Assembly (NCBI RefSeq): GCF_021134715.1
Contig: NC_060021.1
Coordinates: 10,510,501 to 10,574,500, forward strand
Source of the DNA: Daphnia pulex
Taxonomy: Eukaryota; Arthropoda; Branchiopoda; Diplostraca; Daphniidae
Reading direction: 5' to 3'
Length of the DNA: 64,000 nucleotides
A program made the translations under genes and the position numbers. Of this stretch, positions 41,006-54,780 are shown piece by piece. A model generated the notes under the pieces. The model was not told the origin of the DNA. It did no database searches and saw nothing but the letters and a program-made list of their open reading frames with translations. The stretch's first letter is position 1. Every line of letters starts with the position of its first letter.

Positions 41006-43120
41006 ACTGTGTGCAACTCTTGTGCGCTCAGGTAAAGAGGATGGACTTGCCAAGGACGTGTAGGGGAGGGGTACGAACGTTAATTGAAGAGGGGGTATAG
41101 GTTTTTGTTTGTCAGTCTAAAGAAGTTGAGAGATTTAGTCAAGTTATTTGGAAAAACCCCGGCAAATGTCAAGGTTCCAAGTTTGAACCTGTCCGTCTTA
41201 ACTAAGCCTAGCCCTAACTTTTATCCTCCAAATGTTAAGGCCGACAAGACATCCGCCCTAAGGAACATTTAACGACCTTGTGATTTAACCATCTTTTTCT
41301 TCAGACAGAAAATGAATTAGAGTTACTTACCAAGGGGGGGAAAATACGTCTTGTTTCGAAAGTTTTCGCAAGTCTCCGTCCAAACCGTGCAGAGTTCGAA
41401 ATAATTCATGCATCCCAATTTAGGTTTACTTATCTCATTATTAATTAGGAATCAACCCTTTTGTTTACCAAGTGAAGTGCTAAAAATATCCCAGATTGCG
41501 GTTGTTTTTTTCTACTTGTCCCAATTGATCCTTGCGAATCCCTAGCGATCGGGCCTAAGATAATTCTTTGACTTGGTATTTTTCTTTTCTTGCCTGAGTT
41601 CACCTGAGAACGCTCCTTCAATCTATAATGGAGGTCCTTTCCTCCCCTAATGGACTGACATCGCACAAACACGATTGATCGGTTGTCCTGAATAGCTTTT
41701 CTCCTTCATCCGGTTCAGCCTGGTTTAGAAATATGGCTTGTGCTCGTGTTCACATGATAAGTCCTTACGCGAATGTCATTTCAACCTTTATCCCATTTTA
41801 CAGCGACTACGAAAAACTGAAATCTTATTCCTTTTTTTTTTCGCTCTTTTATATCAAATATCTCGCCCAACTTTATCCCCTTGTTACTAACCACTCCGAC
41901 TTTTGAGCTAGATACAGAGATATGCGTTCCATTAGGTTTTGAGTTGAACTTGTGTGTCCACGACTATAGTGTGACTTTTTTAAATGTACAACCTTGCATC
42001 AAGTCCTGTGAATAACTGAAGTATCCCCACTAACAGGGCGGGCGTTGTGCTCTAAGAGCATTAACAGCTGTTCTCATTACAAGAGAGGAAGCAGGGGACA
42101 TTGATGCTCGCTATCGAGAATCTATCGATCCCTTTCGCTGTTGTTGCTACGCCCATGCATTATGACCTTGTTCCCTCCTCTCTACTGCGTCTCATCATTA
42201 CTGCGTGGGGTCTCGGCCGATGTTGAATTTCAATCGATGATATCCTCCAGCGTTTGAATCCGTCATGATGGGTCCTTTCCGAATTCACGGCGCCTTCTGT
42301 CTTGTTGCTGAAAATGTCGAGGTGTATCCAAGTCCCGTGTAATTGGCGAAGTTTTATTGACCGGCTCGCAGCAATGACGTCAATGCTTTTTTGTATACGC
42401 GTCACAATTCAATGGCCCCTTTGACGATCGAGCGCACGGCGACGGCTGCTGCTGTTGTTGTATTCACTGGCGTTTTCGTGCATACACACAATTACGCAGC
42501 AATATACGGTGTAGCAGTAGGCTGCGGCCCATATGGTTGGCCGCTCCGTATTTACGCACTGCTGGCATTATATAAGCGCATCGCCGAATTAATAAAAAAA
42601 AGGTATCAAATACCGTAGCCATTGCACCAGCCATATCTTTTTATTCTCTTGTCCGATATTGTATTCCATGCCTGATCGATCGATCACAATTTTTGCTAAT
42701 GGCAAAAGGCTATTGTTACCAACATTTGGCGCACCCTTGTTATTCCATTCTCTGTATATTTCTCTCCGGTTCACTTCATTATATGTATATACTGCACTGT
42801 GCACACGAGTATCTATTGTAAATTATATTCGTCAAACATGTATAACTGTATAGAATTAATAATAATTAATCATATGTCTATTTATTTTTTTGTATCATTT
42901 TATATGTGTGTAGAACATTGAACGGCGACAGTTTACGGGAAAACGTATTCAATGCTGTGTCTGCAGTCTTCACGACCTGATATTTCGACGGGGACAATAT
43001 GCTGATTGTTAGCCACGAAATCAAACGAGAAAATTTTCTTCAATGCCTTCTGCGTTAGTATAGTATGTACCTTGATGTGTTTTGATAAATTTTAAGGATC
43101 AGTGGGCTTAACCTTTTCGA
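41006..43120. other. Non-coding stretch between the glycine-rich gene and neurensin 1
   Basis: No gene supported. A few frames of 60-80 codons overlap on both strands with no family match. The end nearest 43120 probably includes the neurensin 3' UTR. Confidence 0.45.
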
Positions 43121-44126
43121 CTAATCCTTGGGCTGAACGGACTGAAGTTGCTGGAAAACGGGTATTTTCTCATTAGTAGTCGATGCGACCAGCCCGGAGT
43201 AGAAGAAAGTTGGATGGTTTTTCGAATGGACCGAGAGCAGACAATTTTTGAGAGCCTGATTAATTTGACTGATTTGTGACGTCTCTCCCTCGTCGGCCCA
43301 CTTCGACGGATGACTACCGGGCGGGAAGATGAAAGTCATGAGGAGCAAGAAACAGCCGAAGCAAGTGGCGATCCCGCCGCCCATTTTCAGTGTGTCTAAC
43401 ACGTTGTTGTGCTCGATAGCCTGGCGATCAATGATGTTGAGCGAGGAGATGGACGGTTCGCTGTTGGTGGAGTGGGCCGACATCCACATCTTGACGTCAT
43501 TGTCCTCCATCTTGCTGATCTGGCTGATGAGCCCCGAGTGCCGAGGCAGCAGGAAACCCGAGAGGAGACATGTCACGCCCAACAGGACAACCAGTGTTCC
43601 GACGCTGAATGACCAGGCGAAGCATCGACGATGTACGTGCCAACATTCGACTTCGCTTTTACTCTGGCCTGCCCCGGCCGTCATTATAGCGAAGTAATCA
43701 TCTTCGTCCTCCTGTACATTGTCGGTAAATAGAAAGTATCAGAGCCCAGCAGCAATTTATGGCATATTTCAAATAATTCTAAAATGAAATTGGACTTACA
43801 GGTTCGATGATGCGCACTATTTTGGCGTCAGTATCGCCATCGGTGATGCCGTAAAAATTGTTCAGGTAGTGCTTAACACCGAAGAATGGAGTGCAGCCCA
43901 CGGATTCGGCTTCGACAATTTTCTTGGTTCCGTCCAGCGACTGCTTTCGACTTTGGCTGTTGGCACCTGCTTGTTTGATGTGAGTGTCTTTCTTGTTGAC
44001 GCTTACGGTCGGCTGCGGCGACGACGTAACGACGGCCGCCGTTACGCCTTCGCAATTTCCCAGGTGTCCGGTCGTCGTTTCCGCTGTCTGCTCCGTCTCG
44101 GCCTCGGTTTCTGCAAGACACTCCAT
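43121..44126 (-). CDS. Neurensin-like two-pass membrane protein, copy 1
   Basis: Related to vertebrate neurensins (NRSN1/NRSN2), small vesicle membrane proteins of neurons. Exons are 44126-43800 and 43711-43121, giving 305 residues. A Gln/Ser-rich N-terminus leads to VKHYLNNFYGITD, matching the neurensin VRSYLHQFYED motif, then an acidic EDEDDYF. Two membrane helices follow, about 142-165 (TLVVLLGVTCLLSGFLLP) and 220-245 (TCFGCFLLLMTFIFP), separated by a loop with AIEHNNVLDTLKMGG, which corresponds to AVQFNSALDMYKLAG. The tail ends IPVFQQLQSVQP, like the vertebrate IPVTLSRVQNVQP. The start MECLAETE is preferred over an upstream in-frame ATG at 44309 because copy 2 begins at the same place. 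Confidence 0.82.
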
Positions 44127-47100
44127 CGCGAACGGCCAAACACGAATGGGGCGTCCAATATGGCGGCGAGTCTGCTGCTGCTGCTGAAGGAACAAGGGCA
44201 CCGTCGGAGGCTGGTGCTCGCTGACAGATATCGACGACGTCATCGCTGTTGTTGGGTTGGTTGTTGGCGTCGGCGCAAAACTACCCCGGCCAAATGACGT
44301 CGGTTGCATTCATCGCCCCCTATGTCAGGGTGGTTCCTGTTCTTATGGATCGGATTTGTTACCCCCCTTCCAATCTTCCCCACCTGTGTATTTGCGCTTC
44401 ACTCAGACTCTTCTGAACTGATCCTGTTGAAGGATTTTCTTGTTACTTTTCGAGGAGAGTTTTTTTCCGGAGAAAGAACAACAACAACATCCGCGCTGGC
44501 TCGCCGCTGCTCCCTACGTGCACAATGTGCGTGGCTCTCAATAGCGAAGCACTTGCATTATCAACGAAAAGAAGTCTGGCTTAAGCTTATAGCATGCGAC
44601 CAGCTGGAAACGAAGAGTACGGAGCGAGTCAGGCATCCATCGACTATTTATGCGTTTCTTAACCGACGGTAAAAGTTGCAGGAGCAGAGTGACGCAGGCG
44701 CCCAAAGAAACGGAGACAAGCCTGGACTGGGAATCATCTAAAGCCCCACGAGAGGAATAATAAAATGAGTTTTCTAGAATGTGAATAGGAAAACAAAAAA
44801 GAAAATTCAGTCATCTCATTTGATGAACGAAAAAAAAATAGGGGATCGATAGATCTAGAAAGAAAGCTCGGAGCTGAATCCACGGAATTAATGAGAAATT
44901 CACAATCGGCAGTCAAAGAGATTCCAGCAAAAGACCGTCAAGTCCTCCCGTGAGCTCTACAAGAGGGCTTACACATACCCTGCATTGATCATCGCCATCA
45001 AAAGGCCGCTGGAAAAATGAAGCCGAATGGATTAAAGTTGTGAAATTACCTACATTGTAGTTAATATCCATCTCGTCGACATTTTGAACCCCAAACAAGG
45101 GACTTTCGGTAGAGCTTAAGTGAACAATTCAGCCATTGTCCTTGCATTCCGCTTCCAATTTTTTGTCTGTATGAATAACGCGTATAGGGCAATAACCGCA
45201 GCTTAGTATACGAGTTAAATGAAATGCAATTATCAGAACCGACTGTCCTGTAATTAATGCCACGATATGGAATGTCTGAAAGCGTCGCGCTTGGAATCTT
45301 TTCCCTTTCATCCTCAACATTATGAATCCGCCTGCGCAGCCCTTGATAAAAGCATTCCGGAATTTTTTTTCTCCTGTGCACAGGCCCGTCGTATACCAAG
45401 ACTTGGCGTAAGACCTGCTATAAGCGGATAGCGACGATGTGGGCAGCTAATTTAATCGTATAAACCACAATAGACGTCACGAACGGGCATACATTCCGAT
45501 CAGCAGTAATCAAATGCACAGTGCTGCTGGCTGCTGGTATACTGCTGCGGATCTAACTTTTAAAAAGTTGGAGCTGGCAATGCTCCCATATTTTTTCCTT
45601 TTTCTTTCTGGGCTGTATTTTATTTTATTCTTTAATATGATGTTGATTAATATTGATTTAGACCTGTGGTATTAATTCCAGTCGATTCGAAAAATCTGAT
45701 AAAGTGTAAATGAGATCACTATATCAAGCTACACACTATGTCGACACCGGCTCTGTTCTCTCAGGCGGATAAGTCTATACCCATGGGTATTGGCTGCGCC
45801 TTTCGTATATTTACATTCAATCATTCACGACGACAGTATCGGAGTGTGAACGCCTTTCCAGCCTATCCGGCGTCGTTTTGACGTGAAACATGGCGCGCAA
45901 TAATTCGTCACGATGTTTGGTCAATATAATTCTACGAAAATATTATCTGTCGTCGCATAGTGTGTTATTGCAATTAAGTGTCGCTCCGTCTCGTTCCTCC
46001 TCATAGAGTTGTATTTTCTTTCTCTTATCGACCGTGTTCTATAGTGTCTACCATTTGGTATTCAAATACGTTTCACAATTTAGGACTTGGAAATTCAGCT
46101 GGGAAATTGCATGCGAAAACATCTGTGATGAGTCTACATTTGGAGTTATAATGAAGAGGAGAGCCACGCGCTTTATATCTGCCCAAATGCTTCATGTCCG
46201 TACGAAATGAAGGACGTTCTCCATGATGAGAACCTTCATAGTTTTTCTCCATCCGAGTGCGTCCTTTTTTATTTATCAGTCACGCTTCAACGACGCTCTT
46301 TATGTTCTCGCTTGTATGGATTCTGCCATTAATGTTTATACTACGCCGAACGTTGATTAACTGTCGGCACTGCCATTTTATTGCCAAATCAAGGGAATAA
46401 GTAGCAGTGCAGCATTCGTGCGAGACTAAGAAGGATGTGTACTGCACTGGGCGGTGCGGGATAGATCATCAACGAACTCGGAAGCCCCGTAGCTGTATAA
46501 GACTCCCGCGCCTTCTATATGCCGTAACTTTCATCAACAGATGAAAAGTGATTTGTATGAACTACAGTAAATGTAAGGAGTGTATACAGCCATACCGAAA
46601 CGTTATTTCCGCGCGGGAGCACTGAGTACTGTACATTTATTCAGCTGTATATTTGGGGCCATTTCTACTGGGCTTATTCGAGAGCTTAACATATTCAAAT
46701 AACCATCTCCCGCGAGCTCATGCATGGCATATTGGCAAAACGTTGAATGAAAAAGCGGACCAAAAGTGATTTCAATGTTGGGTCATTGAACTTCGGCCCG
46801 CGCTTTCAGCTGGCTACCATTTTCATCACGAAAATGGTTTTATTCCCTTTTGGCTTGCAAGAGGGTCGTGAAAGGTCTTATTGAGGCGGTTTCAGTCAAA
46901 GTAATCATCTGCGGGTTTCGTGCAAATTTTTGCTATTAACTTGACTGTGGTAGAAGGGGGGGGGGCTTAGAGAAAATTGTTTAAACGAACTCTTTTATCC
47001 TAAAATGATCCCGATTCGTTCAGAGAATGAGAAAACCGAGAGTCTCTGATCGTTTTTTTGAGCGGTTGGGATTTAGGGGAGGGGTCAATTTTTAATCGTT

Positions 47101-49436
47101 GCTATCGATTTCGATCAATAGATGGCTAATTAGAAGATTAGCGTCGTCTGCTTTCTTTCGTTTTGTTTTACAGTTTCGAAAAGAGACGAAATTCAATATT
47201 ACAAAGAAATCATTTTTTTCGAAACGTACGTCGTACGTGACTGCACGAAAAATAGGGCAATTACTAAAATGACAAAAATGTGGTCGTCGTGTGAACTTTG
47301 GTCGCGTCTCTTTAAGGCATACCGTAATGCACACTCCATGCTGTTTCCATGGTATGCTGTTTCTCAGGTAAATTAAACTAAGACTACACATGGAATGTTA
47401 ATGGGAGCTAAAATAGAACAGTTAAAACCTGTTGCAAATATGTGAAATGTTAGTGCGTATAGCATTCATTATGTAAGCTATCAATGCATGGCAGTTTCTT
47501 TGCACTTTGTAATCTTCTCCTTTGTGTAAATTTGAGGCCTGAGCCAGCCACCATAGCAACAAGAAATGCAAGTTTTGCTTGTGCCGGCAATGACCTGACA
47601 TCATCATCATCAACAACAATCTCTGTCTCATCGCTTGGGTAATTATTTTCGTTACTTTTACTTCTGTGGCCTGATAGATATTTAAATGATGCATGACTTG
47701 CATAACTGCAGTGTATTAAATGTAAACTTTAAATTTTCCTGTTTATTAACAATTAGGGTATCCCCTGGTTTACTACTGTCTTATTTCCAACTTTTTTTAT
47801 TTTTTCGTAACTCATATTGTTCAATTTCTTATTTAGATAAACTGCATCCCCTTCAATTGGAGAAACGTCCGGTGTCACTCGAGTAAAGGATCTGGATCTC
47901 TCTGTTTCCCCTTTCTTTCAATGTACTCGTGTACGCCCATGTGAATGTGGGTGTATTCACGAGGACACCCTTTTTACCCTATCCCTCCTGATGGATTCAA
48001 CTTTTCTTGGAGGATTTTTGGATGCCTGGCTGTATTTCCCAGGCACAAAGGTAGGAAAAACTAATCTATATTCTTCCTTTTGGACTATTTGGTGGCGATG
48101 ATTTTAAACCGTTATGTAGTACGGAGTACGGTCATTCCTGACGAGCTATGCCGTTGACTGAAACTGTTTTGTTTTCGTCCATGCCTTTTTTGTTTTTCAG
48201 TTAGGGTTCATTAAATATCTCATTTGTATAACGACTGCAGATCAGGCCATATTTTTTTAAACCTCACAGCGTTGTCTGTTGGTAAACTTTAAATTCAATC
48301 GTGACATGGTACGGAGTACGATTATTCCTGAGCTAGGTGGGATTTCTCTTGCAGTTTTTGTTTACTCAATCAGGCTTCATTAAATAACTCATTTGTAGAG
48401 CGATTGCAGATTCAGGCTTGTTTTTTTTTTAACAACTTTGTTTTGGGTAAACAATCAAATTTGAAAATACTTTAATAAAAAACGCTTAAGCAATTTCAAC
48501 TAGAAAATTTTATGACCAAGAGGGACCTGCCGCACCACCTCGTATAACAACTTGCTAATGCCAACCTTTTGCTACATCTGCTGGCCACATGAATGTGTAA
48601 TTCATGTTAACAGCTTTTCTGCGCCAGTTTGATCAATAACAACAACTCGGAATGAGTAACTTTTTGAAATTTTTTATTCAGAAACGGAATTAGCACCGCA
48701 GATTTCACGTTAGTGCTATACATCGTAGGGTCACAAGAAATGACCAACTAATGGGAATTAATGGTCTTTTATGTGTAACGCCAAAGAGTCTTAGGGGCAA
48801 CGTCAAGATATATTTTTCTCCCTTATCTCGTTTTAATCCCTTCCAGGAATAGTCTGGCCCTGTGTGCTAGCCATCGCTATCCGAGACTTTGGAGCCCTGT
48901 TGAAGTAAGAGTGATTGAGGTTCGATCGCGAAACGCACTCCACTCCATCTTCTACTTGAATTGCTACAAATGCGTATTGTTCGTAAGAGTTCTTGCCCGC
49001 GTTGTTCGTAAATATGGGGTTAGTTTTCGACGGGCTCGGGCTGGAGTTATATATAGTCTCCTAATAGAAGCGCTGTATTTTAAAAGAAGAAAAGAGTAGA
49101 GTGGGAACGGCTGCTATCCCAAGTTTCTATGACACTTCTTTCTCTACTTTTATAGAATCGTGGCGCTCTTGCGGGGAATCGATCGTCATCATCCTTTTTA
49201 AATCAAAGAATTGTTTCAAAGTCAGCAATAGAATTATTTTTAGAACTAGAGAATTGTTTAATCATATTTAATGTTGTAGAGATCGCGTGTGGGGAGGAGT
49301 CTGTTTAATTCAATCAAGTAAAAAGCATTAGGCTACGTGTGAATCGCTCGCTTGTTAAAATGCGACTGCTCTTGCGGATTCATTTTGTTGACTACAGTAT
49401 ATGTTATGACGACACGAAGTGGCAAAGCTAGTTCTA
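44127..49436. other. Long non-coding stretch upstream of neurensin 1
   Basis: About 5.3 kb to the end of DEG1. The first 180 bases continue the neurensin frame and resemble the copy 2 leader, so they are probably 5' UTR. A G-rich run lies near 46955 and a diverged tandem repeat at 48113-48470. Frames near 45061-45399 and 47092-47703 have no family match. No gene is supported. Confidence 0.45.
48113..48470 (+). repeat. Two diverged tandem units of about 185 bases
   Basis: The unit from tacggagtacg at about 48118 recurs from about 48306. Shared phrases in the same order include tacggagtacg, attcctga, ttcattaaat, ctcatttgta, cgactgcagat/cgattgcagat and a closing poly-T. The copies have diverged considerably. 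Confidence 0.7.
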
Positions 49437-51868
49437 CTATTGAATTTGCGTCGCCCACCTTTTAGCGCAGCGCAAGATGAGAACGATAAATTCCAACAGA
49501 GTTACAAAACTGGCCCCCAAATAGAGACTCATATTGCTGCCTACGTCACCTGTCAAACAAACAGAAGTTTTATTAGGTGATCTCCCAAGTCGTATAACAA
49601 ACAACATTCGTGTAATGTAAAAGGACGTCTAGTAGTATTATATACCGAGCCATTTGAGAAGACGTTGGGGATGATTCTTGATCACCGTGTAACTGAAAGA
49701 CGGGTAGAAGAAATGAATAGCACTGTGCACAATTTCGTCTCCGTGCTTTTCTCCTTCGAAAAATTCGTCCTGATCGCCCAAATAAAGCTGCGATGGCGTT
49801 GAATACAAATGATAATCGTTCACGACGCAGTCAATTGGGCAACCTGAAATCGTATAGAAACTTGTGAAATTTTGCTGAAATTTCAAATTTTCCCGGGTTG
49901 TCTCAAATTACTGCGAGAAGTACCCAGCATCAACTGTCCTGTGAATTGCAATAGCGGCATTTACCATTAAGAGCATACATTTATCTTACCAGCTGATTGC
50001 TTCTTAATTTTCTGAGCCAGGGCGACTGAATAGGCTCCAATCATAATATCAGGATCGCAACAGGGTGTATCTAAATTGCATCAGTCAGTGAATGTCGTCG
50101 TCGTTCATTACGCTTATTGTCTTGTCTCCTTATGTATAGCCTATGCCTTACCGTGGTGGTGATGGGTTCTGCGAAAGCGGAAAATCGTGCAGTTGAATTT
50201 CCTTTCCAACACAATTCGAGCCGAGGCGAAAATGCAATTCCTCTCGCTGTAGACGTCATAGGCGGGCACCAAGTGTGCATGACTAGTGGCTCCAGATGGT
50301 ACGCAAGAGTAAGGGGATAAGATTCCCGTTTGCAATTCCGAGTTATCTGTCTATATAAATTCCCGACACGATGTAGAAAGATAGATATACGATTTGTCAA
50401 ATTTTCAAAGAAATTTTTGATCAGTGTGCTATAGCGTACCCGAGTGAACGAGATGGAAACACCCGCCCACTTTCCTGTAAGACAGTTTGAGACAAATAGA
50501 TTCATCCGTTATTATATATAGATTTATATAGGTCACGTAGAAAATCGCTCAAGTTTGTTCCGGTTCACCTGGTGCCATATAGTGACCGGCTGCTGAAATA
50601 ATGGGATTGACGGCCGTAATCGGATCGGACACGGCATAAAGTAGGCCACGTCGGGATGCAACGTTGCTATTTACGATAGTCGAATCGAACTCTGTGTTCT
50701 CGACAAGGGATAGAGAGACAATACATCAGCAGGCGGAGCAAATGTACAACAAAGACATTTGTCGTGTCTTTTATTTTTAGGACGTTCCCTAGGTAACTAT
50801 GGGTGTATTACCGAATCGATCGCGAGTATTCGTCTTGAGATAAACTGTCAGTCCGTAAACTTGCGACGCAAATATCTCTTCCAGCGGCTGCTGCTTAGCG
50901 GTGGAGACGCACATCGTAGCCAAGTCGGTGACGTAGATTCGGTTGCCAAAGATTTTGTGGCAACACTGAACGCTATTGTAAGAGGTTACGTCATGAGTGC
51001 ATCCCAGGATGATATTTTCGCATCTAAAAATGTTTGGCTTGACATAATATAACTTTTCACTCTCTGCACCGATATCAAGGCTTTTCATACTTGAGGGTAG
51101 CTTTCTCGTAGACTTCGTGAATAGTTTTGTTGGCCATTAAGCGACGGTAAAGGCTTTCCAGTTGCTGTCGTTTCTTTTTGTCTTTTCTCAGCGAACGGGA
51201 TGCCAACATTGGGGAGAGTGTCAGTGCCAAATAGCTACCCATGGTCTTGTTGAAACCCATGGCTAGAAAGTACAAATCAAAAAGACAATCTCAATTAATT
51301 GCAACACGTTCGCTATTTTAAAAAAATGGAAGAGATGATATTAAGGTTTACATTCAAGTGCTGAAAGACTGAAGAGGGATGTATCGCATATGTGGATGTC
51401 GGGAAGGTTCATGGTGTTGTTATATTGAACGATAAACTCGCGTTGCAATCCTCGCACCACTAAAGATTCGTAGCTGATCATAGAGACGGAGGTCAATAGT
51501 CCAGCGCCCAGCAGGACGACAACTATCATCCAAAAAGCTCTCAAATGCCAATGTTCGTTGGTGTCGACCATTCTAGCGAAACCATGACCTGTGGTGGTCT
51601 GGACGAACTTTCGCCAAATTTCAGATGCGGGACTGGTGTGGCTTTCTCCCATTTTCCCTAATGAGGAAACTCCACATCCCTTACCATTGGTGTTGATGAC
51701 TACCTCTGGAATCTTGGTGACGAGATCAGTTCCTTCACCGTTGTCGCTGAAAGATGGCTCTTCCGACTCTCCCGAAGTGCTAAAAGTGTTCGTTCGGCTG
51801 AGGAAACTTTGATGATTTTTGCTATTTTGGTTAATCTCCGCCTGGCAGTTGTAACACACGAGAGACAT
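49437..51868 (-). CDS. DEG/ENaC family sodium channel, copy 1
   Basis: Trimeric amiloride-sensitive-type cation channel subunit (degenerin/pickpocket group). Exons in transcript order: 51868-51352, 51262-51091, 51023-50812, 50691-50569, 50474-50440, 50350-50152, 50070-49990, 49843-49646 and 49549-49437, joined to 549 residues. The cytoplasmic N-terminus has TTGHGFARMVD, the HG gating motif before TM1 (about 110-132). The large extracellular loop carries family cysteines and phrases such as LPDIHICDTSLF, GCTHD, PYSCVP and CPIDCVVNDYH. TM2 contains the GAS selectivity-filter signature in YLGASFVTLLE, ending about ten residues before the stop. The ligand or stimulus is unknown. Confidence 0.85.
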
Positions 51869-53985
51869 CTTTGTCTGAATCGTGATGCTCGATGTTTAGT
51901 TTCCGGGTATTTTGTTGGAGGAGAATTACAGTGAGGCTAAGGCAAGGCTTGCTCTAAAACGACTAAACCTAAAACTCGAACCCGCCCTAACGGCAGGAAT
52001 CCCCAATGACCTACTCCGTTCTGACCGAATTTTACGAACTTATTTTTAATAGGCGGCTACTATTAAAAAGACTAATAAATAGCCTACATGTTGTACTTTA
52101 TCGAAAAATTGAGTGGCTTTTAGCCAAATAAGTTCGACATTAAGTAGTACGGGGCAGAGAATAATGGGTTTCGTTCGTGAAATAATGCACTAGATGTCAG
52201 TTGTCAGAAGATATTGCGCGGACTTTTCTGGTGCGATAGCGTGCAGGTTGGATTATTGGTATAGCGTCGAGTGTAGATGATGTTATTTTTATAGGACTCT
52301 ATATTAGTTCTGCGATCAATGCCGTAAAATGTCACACAACAATGCGAGGACAGTAAAAGTCTAATATTTCTAAATTTTGCTTTTTCGTTTAGTGAAATAG
52401 AATATTATTCAAATTTACTACGCAACATTGTAGTTCGTCGGATGGATTTGTTTTATTAATTCTACTTTTATGGTCTTCTTCCTCTTTTGGGCTTGAACAA
52501 TTGCGTGCTGTAATCGCTTATTTCCACCCTATAGTGTTTCCAATTTCCTGTGAATTGACTCTTTAAATTGGGGTCGTGTTCTCGTGCGCTAATTGATCTT
52601 TTGCATGATTGCTCTATTGTTCTAAGTGTGTGTGTACGGAACAAAGCTTTTCTTCATTTACAAGATCGCCCAATTGTGTAGAAATTAATGGGCGAATAAT
52701 CCTGCAAGAATCGATATCTATGTTCGCTAATGGTTTGTTCTACTACCGCTACTTGTCCTGTCATGTGCGCTACTTCCGTTAGTGCGTGATATCTAAAGCG
52801 TAACAATCAAAAGCAACCACTCTACTTTGATCTGACGATCACCTTGTAGTTGGGTAGAATAGCCAAGTAATCTGAATATCCAAGTGGGTTGCCAGGCAAA
52901 TATCCTGACAGGAAGTCCAGCACTTCCTGCAACATATTGCTTTCACGATGGGCAAAAGTAATATTTATTTTCCGTCTGAACTTTTTTGTTTTTGCCTGGG
53001 AGTTGGCATTGTTCCCATTTTTGTCATCCGTACTTTTTCCGGTAAAATTGCCTCAGATCTGGTACTTCCAAGTTCGAATCGGTGGATTGCCGGTAGTGTG
53101 GGCAGATGTCAACTCCCTTCTAGCAGAAGAACTGACATGTAAATAATTCCGAATAAGTTAGCTAACGAACGGAAGCGTTGCCCTTGGCAAAGTCACGTCT
53201 TCAACAGTCACTGCTCCTGACAGTTTCCTTGGTCAAAGTGTTTATACAAAAGTTAGTTGTTGCTAGTCAGTCATCTGATGCGATTCCATTGCTATCCGGG
53301 GAAAAATCTATCTTCAGCGTACCAAAAGATAAATTATGACTTATACTCTTTTAACAAGAATCCATAACGTCCTTCTGATTAGTAATTGTATTAGCCGAGA
53401 GAAAAAAAATCCTAGTCAACCAATTAGACCTGTCATTATAGTCATTACGTATTCCAAAGTTCTAGTAAATGACTGATAATTGCGTTGATAAAGGGTTTAT
53501 TTTTCTGATATGACATTGAGATTTTATAGTAACAATAAAATAAATGTAAGTTCGCAATAATAACCCATCCAAAATCTAAAACAGAATGATAATATAATTT
53601 TACTTCATAACACTATAGCGAAGTTTGAGTTGTTACCGGTAATCAGTTCCCTGTTAGGACATATTTTCAAATTTCAAATGTAAAATCAACGCAAATTAGT
53701 GGCGAATAATGCTAAGCAACAAAAATATCGTAATTTGTATCCAGCTAAGGATTTTCCCCCAACACTGATCGAGCTACCGTAAGCTACGAATGATTTAGAA
53801 AATTTCTTCAAATGACGTGATTCCCTGATCCACAGTGCATACAAGAAATGCCAAAAATTCCGTTATGCAAATGAGAAAAGAGTATAACTGAGTAGAAAAT
53901 CAATAAACTGAGCCAATGAGATGGTGTTTCAACAAATATGGACACAAGGTGGGGGGGGGGGGACATTTGGAAATTTTACTAGAGA
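51869..53985. other. Non-coding stretch between DEG1 and neurensin 2
   Basis: Probably holds the DEG1 promoter. Plus-strand frames at 52889-53146 have no recognisable features. A G run of 11-12 bases lies near 53950. No gene is supported. Confidence 0.45.
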
Positions 53986-54780
53986 TCAAAATCCGCAGTT
54001 TCTGAGAGCTTCGTTGAGCTGATTGATGTTCGTTGGTGGCTGCTCTTCGTCCGACATCTTGGGCGGATGGCTTTCGGGAGGTAAAATGAAAGTCATAAGA
54101 AGCAACAAGCAACCAAAACAAGAAGCCATCCCTCCGCTTAACTTTAGGGTATCGAGAATGTTGTTGTGTTCGATAGCCTTACGGTCGAGCATGTTGACTG
54201 CTGAGATGGACGAATCGCTGTTGTTGAAGCGGCCATTTGTCCCCATCTTCTCGTCGTTTTCCATCGGGTTAGTAACGAGTGCCGAATGACGAGGCAGCAG
54301 GAAACCCAAGAGGAGACATGTCAAGCCCAGCAAGATAATCAATGTTCCAACACCGAATGACCAGGCAAAGCATCGACGGTGTACGTGCCAACATTCGACT
54401 TCGCTTTTATTTTGTCCAGCTCTGGCGAGGAGAGAGTAATCGTCGTCGTTCTACATTTGCGTCAATACGTAATGAAATGTTGATGAAAAACAGAAATAAT
54501 TGTACGACAATTATGGACTTACTGGTTCAATTATGCACAATATTTTAGAGCCAGGAGGATCACTGTCAGTGAAACCATACAAGGTGCTCAGATAGTGTTT
54601 CAAGGGAGCAAATTCCGGTGAATTTACCTCAATAATTCTTTGTTTCCCGGTCTTGTAACTACCTGCTTTTGTGAAATCGATGCTTTTCTTGGGGTTGTCT
54701 TCGGAACCTGTCGATTGCAAGTTGGTTTTTTCGGCTGTGTCTTTCTCTGTCTTCAGTTTGATTTCCGATAGACACTCCAT
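53986..54780 (-). CDS. Neurensin-like two-pass membrane protein, copy 2
   Basis: Paralogue of 43121-44126 with the same two-exon structure: 54780-54523 and 54450-53986, 240 residues. It shares LKHYLSTLYGFTD, the acidic NDDDYS, the near-identical KSEVECWHVHRRCFAWSF before helix 1, LLPRHSAL after it, KAIEHNNILDTLK in the loop and the helix 2 stretch FGCLLLLMTFI. The C-terminus stops shortly after INQLNEALRNC, so it lacks the extra 45 or so residues of copy 1, including the IPV..LQ..VQP end seen in vertebrate neurensins. The intron lies at the same codon in both copies. Confidence 0.82.

Noticed and set aside
42391-42618. A 75-codon frame with a hydrophobic start
   Set aside because: No family match, no neighbouring exons, and overlapping frames on the other strand are just as long.
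46940-46970. Poly-G run
   Set aside because: A single run without repeated G-tracts at quadruplex spacing; not enough to claim a structured element. The same holds for the run near 53950.
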